Shown here: one piece after another, positions 30,813-35,443 of the stretch
Layout: every line of letters starts with the position of its first letter
Numbering within the stretch: position 1 is the stretch's first letter
Virus record (IMG/VR): IMGVR_UViG_3300023108_002883
Coordinates: 1-35,443 of that record
DNA length: 35,443 nt
Reading direction: 5' to 3' (one strand)
DNA from: a virus
Notes under the pieces: generated by a model
Database searches by the model: none
Seen by the model: the letters and a program-made list of their open reading frames with translations, nothing else
Told to the model about the DNA's origin: nothing
Program-made: the position numbers and the translations under genes

Positions 30813-31203
30813 TTACTTTTTCCTTGTTAACTATTGTCTTGTCTTCACAAACCATAGGAGAGAGATATGGAAACATTTGATCAGCAACCTCTACGGCTTT
30901 TTTGCATCCACTTTTTTCAGCCAGATCTCTTGTTTGTTTCCACGACACAACTAAATCAAAAAAAAGATTTTCATCTAGGTGTTTTTCGGAGTTGTTTTCT
31001 ATGCTTTTTTTGATAGATTCTGGTATATTGTTATCTCCCATTTTTCCTTTAACCTGATTAACAAGATCCATAATCATTTTTTGTACAGGGCTCATTCTGT
31101 CTTTAAACAATACCCAGATAATTAAACCAGCACCAGCATAAAGTGCCAAATCAGTTGGACCCAGAGCAGAGCTAAAGTCATTGAAACTATCGGTAAAATT
31201 CAT
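30802..31203 (-). CDS. Single-pass membrane protein, unknown
   Basis: 133 residues. A transmembrane helix at 17-33 (TDLALYAGAGLIIWVLF) is followed by MSPVQKMIMDLVNQVKGKM and a charged helical domain with CKKAVEVADQMFPYLSPM. The gene is bounded by TAATG at 31203 and an 11-base overlap downstream, showing it belongs to the membrane cassette. It is not a recognised holin family, though its size and single helix fit several small phage membrane proteins. Confidence 0.68.
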   Translation of the reverse strand: MNFTDSFNDFSSALGPTDLALYAGAGLIIWVLFKDRMSPVQKMIMDLVNQVKGKMGDNNIPESIKKSIENNSEKHLDENLFFDLVVSWKQTRDLAEKSGCKKAVEVADQMFPYLSPMVCEDKTIVNKEKVNEE

Positions 31204-31667
31204 TATTTCCTCACTATATTATTAAGATTATTGATAAAGTCTATTACTATTTGATTTTTCGCCAATACTTGTGCGTCGGCTACGGTTTTTGGTTGAAATA
31301 CACCGACCTGCCTAAATGTCGCGACCATAGCATCTATGCCAGAACTAACTAGAATCATCAGGAATGATTTTACATGGCTGTGTATTATTGGCTCTAATAT
31401 CCTTGGCACCCAGGGGATACTAACCACTGTGAATATTTTGTCGTAAAAATTAGATATAAGCTCCAGGGCCAGCTCCTTTTTCTCTGGACTACTAAGATCA
31501 TTTCCAAGATTTTCAATCAGTCTGATTACAACAGCTGTTAATAGTTGTAAAATTTTCCAAGCCTCACTGACTGCAAAATACTTTACTTCAGACAGAGATT
31601 TTTTGGTTTCATTAATTAGATTTTCTACTTCATCGCGTATTAAATCTTTAGTAGTGAGTTCACTCAT
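31203..31667 (-). CDS. Conserved phage-type membrane-associated protein
   Basis: 154 residues. Amphipathic and hydrophobic helices at 43-60 (KILQLLTAVVIRLIENLG) and 85-125 (KIFTVVSIPWVPRILEPI, then KSFLMILVSSGIDAMVATF) suggest a membrane-bound or membrane-inserting protein rather than a soluble enzyme. The motif IPWVPRILEPI followed by the KSFLMILVSSGIDA helix looks like a family feature. GAGG lies seven bases upstream of the ATG. No function assigned; a pore or holin-like role is a fair guess from the amphipathic helices. Confidence 0.7.
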   Translation of the reverse strand: MSELTTKDLIRDEVENLINETKKSLSEVKYFAVSEAWKILQLLTAVVIRLIENLGNDLSSPEKKELALELISNFYDKIFTVVSIPWVPRILEPIIHSHVKSFLMILVSSGIDAMVATFRQVGVFQPKTVADAQVLAKNQIVIDFINNLNNIVRK

Positions 31668-31676
31668 AATTGTACC

Positions 31677-32159
31677 TCATATAGTAATATAATGTTTGAT
31701 ATCTTGGTATGTAGTGTCGCCTATTCCGTTTACTTTTTTGATATCAGATACTTTTTGAAATTCTTCATTTTCTCTATAATCAATAATGCATTGTCCTAAA
31801 TATGGACCGATATGCGGCAATCTAATTAGCTCTCCTAGTGGAGCTGTATTTATATTAATTTTTTTGTTTCTTTTGTCTACACCAACATAATCTTCTAATT
31901 CTTTACGTATTAGATCTGATTCTTTTTGTTTGGTTTTTTCGTATTCTATCTTTTCTTCTTTTCTTTTCCTGATATATCTAGACAAAACCATGGCTTGTCC
32001 GCCCAACAATATCACGCTTTCTGTGACGTGTGTAAATACATCAGTCAGTTCATCTTTGGTTTCTGGTTCGGATATAACTCCAAAAAGAAATAATCCACTC
32101 ATTATAAAACTAACAAGTGTAAACCAGAATTCACTTGTTTTATAGCTTGCTTTTCTCAT
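31677..32159 (-). CDS. Two-helix membrane anchor fused to a ComEA-like helix-hairpin-helix DNA-binding domain
   Basis: 160 residues. Residues 10-32 and about 44-62 are hydrophobic (EFWFTLVSFIMSGLFLFGV and VTESVILLGGQAMVLSRYI), giving a membrane hairpin. A charged coiled linker (RKRKEEKIEYEKTKQKES) leads to a helix-hairpin-helix pair: ININTAPLGELIRLPHIGP near 102-120 and KVNGIGDTTYQDIKHYI near 143-159. The NINTA-x-x-x-EL-x-x-LP-x-IGP wording is that of ComEA, the DNA-binding protein of the bacterial uptake machinery. The predicted topology is cytoplasmic for the linker after two crossings. It may tether DNA at the host membrane. Confidence 0.8.
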   Translation of the reverse strand: MRKASYKTSEFWFTLVSFIMSGLFLFGVISEPETKDELTDVFTHVTESVILLGGQAMVLSRYIRKRKEEKIEYEKTKQKESDLIRKELEDYVGVDKRNKKININTAPLGELIRLPHIGPYLGQCIIDYRENEEFQKVSDIKKVNGIGDTTYQDIKHYITI

Positions 32160-32205
32160 AATATATTCTCTTGCGATATTTATATATACACCACAAGAAG
32201 ACTAT

Positions 32206-32352
32206 CTATGGAACAATGGAGGCGCTGATAGCTGAGAAAAATTGAGCATAACTTTGCGGGCATAGCTCTATAGGACCTATATATATCTTTATTATTTGTT
32301 GTGATCCTATATAGATCCTACATGCGTCGTTTGATCCTATTTTAATTGGCAT
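32206..32352 (-). CDS. Small 48-aa structural-type protein
   Basis: ATG at 32352 three bases after the stop of the preceding gene; TAG at 32206. The product has two similar segments, RIYIGSQQ and KIYIGPIE, each a short strand with IYIG, preceded by PIKIGSNDA. Repeats of the form KIY(L/I)GS are frequent in phage tail and fibre proteins, where they form small beta units. The C-terminus has LCPQSYAQFFSAI. Together with the two genes before it, it probably belongs to the virion or its fibres. Confidence 0.65.
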   Translation of the reverse strand: MPIKIGSNDACRIYIGSQQIIKIYIGPIELCPQSYAQFFSAISASIVP

Positions 32353-32355
32353 AAT

Positions 32356-32637
32356 TTACACTATAAAATATATGGTATTGGGATCGGGGTCTAATAAATC
32401 ATAATTTGCTTGTGTAATTTGTACCATATTTAATATACCACTAGCTCCACTGACCGCTGTAGGATTACTAGGCACTCCAACGCTAGGCAAATCTGACCAA
32501 ACGTCTAGTCCATTGCCCACCTTCAGAATACCACTATCAACGGCTATTGCTGGTTCTCCACTGGCTAATATTTCATTACTGTAATATAGGGTTTCGTAAC
32601 CACCTTTTCTTAGAAATATTGTAGAATATCTGGTCAT
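32356..32637 (-). CDS. Small tail-fibre/decoration-type protein
   Basis: 93 residues. LASGEPAIAVDSGILKVGNGLDVWSDL near 25-51 is the N-terminal pattern of phage fibre, tropism and receptor-binding proteins (GE-x-A-x-D-x-x-x-LKVG-G). The C-terminus ITQANYDLLDPDPNTIYFIV is also typical of such proteins, which often end in a Tyr-Ile-Val strand. Short length suggests a free-standing cap, adaptor or decoration protein rather than a whole fibre. Confidence 0.78.
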   Translation of the reverse strand: MTRYSTIFLRKGGYETLYYSNEILASGEPAIAVDSGILKVGNGLDVWSDLPSVGVPSNPTAVSGASGILNMVQITQANYDLLDPDPNTIYFIV

Positions 32638-32647
32638 TTGTTGTTCT

Positions 32648-32914
32648 TTATGCTGGGGTTGGACTTGGGGTTGGGGTTGGGGTTGGCGTGAATCCCCCTC
32701 CGTCTAATGCCACAGGTATTTCATAATAGTCTACTTCATCAAATTTATTGGTTAATTTATTTTCTATGTCAAGAAAATTTTCAGAAAATTTACCACCATC
32801 AGAACTAATAGAACCGTTTGTTTTGTCCAAATGGACGACTTTAGAGCCATTTTTGATCTGCGTATCGCCATTGATCGCATTTGTTATGACATCATTTGTA
32901 ATGATATTTCCCAT
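32648..32914 (-). CDS. Small protein with a Pro-Thr repeat tail
   Basis: 88 residues. GNIITNDVITNAINGDTQIKN at the start and a short coiled-type middle (ENFLDIENKLTNKFDEVDYYE) lead to a glycine linker and a tail TPTPTPTPSPTPA. Such tails act as stiff linkers or sites for O-glycosylation. SD AAGG seven bases before ATG. The tail is coded by near-identical hexanucleotide repeats on the DNA. A fibre or decoration-associated role is probable from context. Confidence 0.72.
   Translation of the reverse strand: MGNIITNDVITNAINGDTQIKNGSKVVHLDKTNGSISSDGGKFSENFLDIENKLTNKFDEVDYYEIPVALDGGGFTPTPTPTPSPTPA
32655..32686 (+). repeat. TTGGGG repeat, four G4 tracts
   Basis: The plus strand reads four GGGG tracts (32655-58, 67-70, 73-76, 79-82) with TT spacers between the last three, the Tetrahymena-telomere unit. 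It lies on the strand complementary to the mRNA, encodes the TP repeat tail, and could form a four-tetrad G-quadruplex. Confidence 0.75.
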
Positions 32915-32949
32915 AATTTGCCTTAGGAATAAGTATACTGTTATTGTCT

Positions 32950-32982
32950 ATTATAGTAGTATACACCTTTGTGATGTGTCAA
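32950..32982 (-). promoter_or_regulatory. Candidate promoter before the fibre-type genes
   Basis: TTGACA (32982-32977) is exact on the minus strand. A TATAAT (32955-32950) is exact but 21 bases away; TACTAT (32958-32953, 4/6) gives an 18-base spacer. One of them may be the -10 of a promoter for the gene at 32914. It lacks the AAC extension seen at the other promoters. Confidence 0.45.
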
Positions 32983-33008
32983 GCAATATTTTGTTTTTGT
33001 TTATTTAT

Positions 33009-33022
33009 TATTGTCAACAATA
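33009..33022. promoter_or_regulatory. Small dyad, possible operator
   Basis: TATTGT-CA-ACAATA, a perfect 6-bp inverted repeat with a 2-base centre, in the gap between the polyproline gene and the candidate promoter. Looks like a small repressor site; no terminator T-run follows it. Confidence 0.35.
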
Positions 33023-33039
33023 TGAGTCATTGATCTGAC

Positions 33040-35097
33040 CTATTGAGGTGGCGGTGGAGGAGGCGGAGGAGGCGGTGGAGGAGGAGGTGGTGAACCCGGT
33101 TCACAGCCACTAAAGACAAAACTTACATGTGTGAATAGAGGGTTGTTCACTGCTGCGGATTGGCCAAAGGTTTCGGGGTCTACAAAATAGGGCGATCCTT
33201 CTGGATCCCAAACGCTATAACTATCGCAGAATATAAAATTGATACCTTCGGGGCCGTGTGGGTTATCCGGGTCGTTGTCGCACGCGTCGCAGTCACAATA
33301 CCAGTAAGGAGAAGGACACACACTGCAATCTAGTACGCTATTGCTAAATGCGGCCATTTCCCAAGCCTTATTGCCCGTACAGGGCTGACAGCTGCAGACA
33401 TTTGGATCAGCATTGAACTCTTCTCCCGGGGCGCAATCGGGCGGCCATTGCTCTCCGTTGGCAATTTGATCCCTTCCGTCACAAACATAATTGCAGCCAG
33501 TTGCATATGTGTAATGCGCCTTGCTGGGCGCTGGATTATATAAATTATCTTCTATTCTGGCATAGGTCGCTTTATCTTTGTCTTCCGCCAAGTCTGTACC
33601 AGCAGGACATTCATATTGACATGTATTACCGTTCCATGTTTTTCCAAAAGATTCTTCGGCTGCAATTTTATCGTCGTCCAGACATGTTCCTCTTATATAG
33701 TTTCCAACAGGCAAAATACCTGGTCCATATCCAGGGGATGCTCCAGTAGTATATTTTAAACAGCCACATCCAGCACCATTTTTCCATGTGTATCCAGCTT
33801 CACAAGATTTACATTCACAAGGACCAGATAATGCAGGATTATTTTCTCGTTCTAGATTACATCCACAATCAGGATAACACGCTTTAACCTCATCAGCCTG
33901 TATTGGTGCTACAAAATCAAGGATTGACCATAAAGGAGTTGAACCACTACCACCAGCGCATGTTGTTGTATTAGGATCGCAAACACATGTACAAGTAGTT
34001 TTATCTAAATGGGTATTTGCGCCTAAACAAACCTTTTTTCTAGATGGGTCCAAGGCAGCAAGAGCTTCAAATGAATAACCGACAATTGATGATAATAGAT
34101 TATATATATCACTATTAAGGGCAGCAGTGACATATTCATTCCATGCATATTTCATATTGTTCATATCTATTCTGGCCTGGTCCCTATCGGCAATACGTCT
34201 GGGCAGGGCTTGCGATTCTTGAAATCTTAGAATGGTGTTTTGCTGGTACAGATTTTCGTTTCGTAGTATTGAATTGTTGGTTCTGTTTTTAAGTATTTCT
34301 GAAGCGTCTATTTTGCGTTGGAGCTCCTGTACCAATGCAGTATTTCCGTCGGTTATTGCCTGTGCCTTATCTATCGTTAGATCATAGATATGAGTCTGAA
34401 TTCTAGCAAGATAGTTTTGGAGGTTCTTTTTTTTTGCTATTAGTCTATCTATTTCATCATCTAATTTTTTTATATTCCTCCGAATAACAGCAATAACATC
34501 TTGTAAGTCATCAAAAAGTCTCTGATAGTATCTCCAGTCATAAATAGCATCTGCTGCTTCATGCAGCCTATCAGTGTATTTGCCCCATATTCCTAACCAT
34601 TTTAATATCGCTTGAAAACTTTGGCCACCCTTCCATAAATCGCTAAGATAATCACTTATTTTACCAGCTTTTGCTATTTTACCAAATAGTGACAAAAGAG
34701 GAATATTCAATGGAACATAGCAATCACATGGCGCATATCCAAAAAGAGCAATACCGGGATCTCCTCCATTTTCATCGTCTATTGTAATTGTTAATACATT
34801 TGGAAGTAATCGTGACGAACCCCTTGTAAGAGGTGAGTCGCAACCGCCATCTGGATCATTGTTTGATAAGGTCCTAGCATATTGTGCCTGATTTTCTCTT
34901 TCTTTTGTTGTATAGCTGGAGCTTTGTGCAGAATTTGATACTCCATTGTTATTTTCGATATTGGATTCTATTTTATTCTGATTTTGAGATGATAATATTG
35001 ATTCTGGCCCAGGAACTGGAACGGATGGGTTGCCCAATGTGCTACCGCCGTTGTTGAAATCATTTTCTGATTTTGCTTTGCTGATAAAATCTGACAC
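33040..35097 (-). CDS. Cys-rich, coiled-coil virion-type protein with a polyproline tail
   Basis: About 685 residues. The N-terminal part is low-complexity (GNPSVPVPGPESI and Asn/Ser-rich). A domain follows with PCDCYVPLNIPLLSLFGKI. A coiled coil spans about 210-300 (LDDEIDRLIAKKKNLQNYLA and relatives). The last 330 residues carry 29 cysteines by my count in short loops (CTCVCD, GCGCL, CSCQPC, CDCDAC), like a string of disulfide- or metal-stapled modules, then a 15-Pro tail. Start is uncertain: GTG 35097 has AAAGGG ten bases upstream; ATG 35160 would overlap the previous gene. A virion fibre or adhesin is the best guess. Confidence 0.7.
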   Translation of the reverse strand: MSDFISKAKSENDFNNGGSTLGNPSVPVPGPESILSSQNQNKIESNIENNNGVSNSAQSSSYTTKERENQAQYARTLSNNDPDGGCDSPLTRGSSRLLPNVLTITIDDENGGDPGIALFGYAPCDCYVPLNIPLLSLFGKIAKAGKISDYLSDLWKGGQSFQAILKWLGIWGKYTDRLHEAADAIYDWRYYQRLFDDLQDVIAVIRRNIKKLDDEIDRLIAKKKNLQNYLARIQTHIYDLTIDKAQAITDGNTALVQELQRKIDASEILKNRTNNSILRNENLYQQNTILRFQESQALPRRIADRDQARIDMNNMKYAWNEYVTAALNSDIYNLLSSIVGYSFEALAALDPSRKKVCLGANTHLDKTTCTCVCDPNTTTCAGGSGSTPLWSILDFVAPIQADEVKACYPDCGCNLERENNPALSGPCECKSCEAGYTWKNGAGCGCLKYTTGASPGYGPGILPVGNYIRGTCLDDDKIAAEESFGKTWNGNTCQYECPAGTDLAEDKDKATYARIEDNLYNPAPSKAHYTYATGCNYVCDGRDQIANGEQWPPDCAPGEEFNADPNVCSCQPCTGNKAWEMAAFSNSVLDCSVCPSPYWYCDCDACDNDPDNPHGPEGINFIFCDSYSVWDPEGSPYFVDPETFGQSAAVNNPLFTHVSFVFSGCEPGSPPPPPPPPPPPPPPPQ
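33046..33090 (-). repeat. Fifteen consecutive proline codons
   Basis: 15 CCN codons, using CCT, CCA and CCG in mixed order, directly before a Gln codon and the stop. Mixed codons suggest the protein sequence, not DNA slippage, is being maintained. Runs of this length stall ribosomes without EF-P. Confidence 0.85.
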
Positions 35098-35134
35098 GTT
35101 TATTTCGCCCTTTAGATAAAAAGTTAATAATATT

Positions 35135-35443
35135 TTAAGAACACGATGGACAAGGTCCATCAGCTATAGTATCTCGCAGCTGCCCATCACAACATACTCC
35201 ATAGGCTGTAACTCCACATAACTCCAGTCCTGGAGCAGGGTCTGGGCACGGAGCATTGCAGTCGCCTAGATATACTCGAGTATTGCATTCATACTCGGCG
35301 TTAGGAGAGTACTCACAATAACAATGGGTGTCCGAAAAGTGGGTGCATTCACACATAGACCCTACATAGCAGTTGGCTGAGGTTTCACAATCCAAGTATG
35401 GTGAGCAATAACACAAGCTGTCTTCTGTTCGGGAAACTCCATT
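35135..35443 (-). CDS. Cys-rich protein, C-terminal part; cut by right edge
   Basis: The frame is open at the right edge, giving about 102 residues and a stop at 35135. It has 16 cysteines by my count, such as CYCSPYLDCE, MCECTHFS, HCYCEYS and YGVCCDG, with a TIADGPCPSCS ending. The spacing is irregular, so it is not a clear EGF repeat but is of that kind. It precedes and resembles in composition the Cys-rich gene at 33040, and both are probably secreted or virion-displayed. The true start lies outside this window. Confidence 0.6.
   Translation of the reverse strand, partial: NGVSRTEDSLCYCSPYLDCETSANCYVGSMCECTHFSDTHCYCEYSPNAEYECNTRVYLGDCNAPCPDPAPGLELCGVTAYGVCCDGQLRDTIADGPCPSCS

Noticed and set aside
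1-35443. tRNA genes, CRISPR arrays, insertion sequences, attachment sites
   Set aside because: No cloverleaf, no spaced direct repeats, no transposase and no terminal inverted repeats were found; nearly all of the sequence is accounted for by minus-strand genes.

Overview
This window is a gene-dense, AT-rich segment of a large tailed double-stranded DNA bacteriophage (Caudoviricetes). Every gene I accept lies on the minus strand, so transcription runs from high to low coordinates. Adjacent genes overlap by a few bases or are separated by a few bases. The gene set is a phage set: virion-type Cys-rich and fibre-like proteins, a full replication and recombination kit, nucleotide metabolism and a large glycosylation cassette. 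There are no ribosomal, tRNA or core bacterial genes. The host cannot be named. Consensus sigma-70 promoters, Shine-Dalgarno (SD) sites and standard stop codons show only that it is a bacterium with ordinary signals.

Layout in the direction of transcription. (1) 35443-32206: Cys-rich and proline-tailed proteins and small fibre or decoration proteins. (2) 32159-28071: a run of small membrane or membrane-anchored proteins (one ends in a ComEA-like DNA-binding domain, one is of the GlsB/YeaQ type, one carries a CxxCxGxG zinc finger) surrounding a papain-like cysteine protease. (3) 28047-21929: a sugar cassette with an RmlB-like dehydratase, RmlC-like epimerase, 2OG-Fe(II) oxygenase, two-domain glycosyltransferase, two sulfotransferases and a methyltransferase. 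(4) 21885-18312: dCMP deaminase, B12-dependent ribonucleotide reductase, PhoH. (5) 18328-13379: HNH nuclease, small conserved unknowns including a duplicated gene pair, RecA, a PD-(D/E)XK nuclease, a possible recombination mediator and a zinc-ribbon protein. (6) 13379-4655: DnaB helicase, primase, dNMP kinase, RecB-family nuclease and a DNA polymerase III alpha subunit encoded in two pieces. (7) 4580-4209: SSB with its own promoter and terminator. (8) 4139-1: GT-B glycosyltransferases and relatives running off the left edge.

The most striking part is the replicase. The C-family polymerase is cut right after its third catalytic aspartate. The N half (PHP plus palm) and the C half (fingers to OB fold) are separated by a 59-codon gene and a DEDDh proofreading exonuclease. 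The exonuclease, and the RecB-like nuclease just upstream, have no ATG/GTG/TTG that would keep their first conserved motif. Each has a good SD in front of an ATT codon placed where the start should be, so AUU initiation is the best reading.

Three promoters share an extended -35 (TTGACAAAC): in front of dCMP deaminase, of primase and of ssb. They divide the replication region into separate units. At two of them the -10 box lies almost on the start codon, which suggests leaderless or near-leaderless transcripts. Beyond these sites the window has almost no non-coding DNA. I see no tRNA, CRISPR array, insertion sequence or attachment site.
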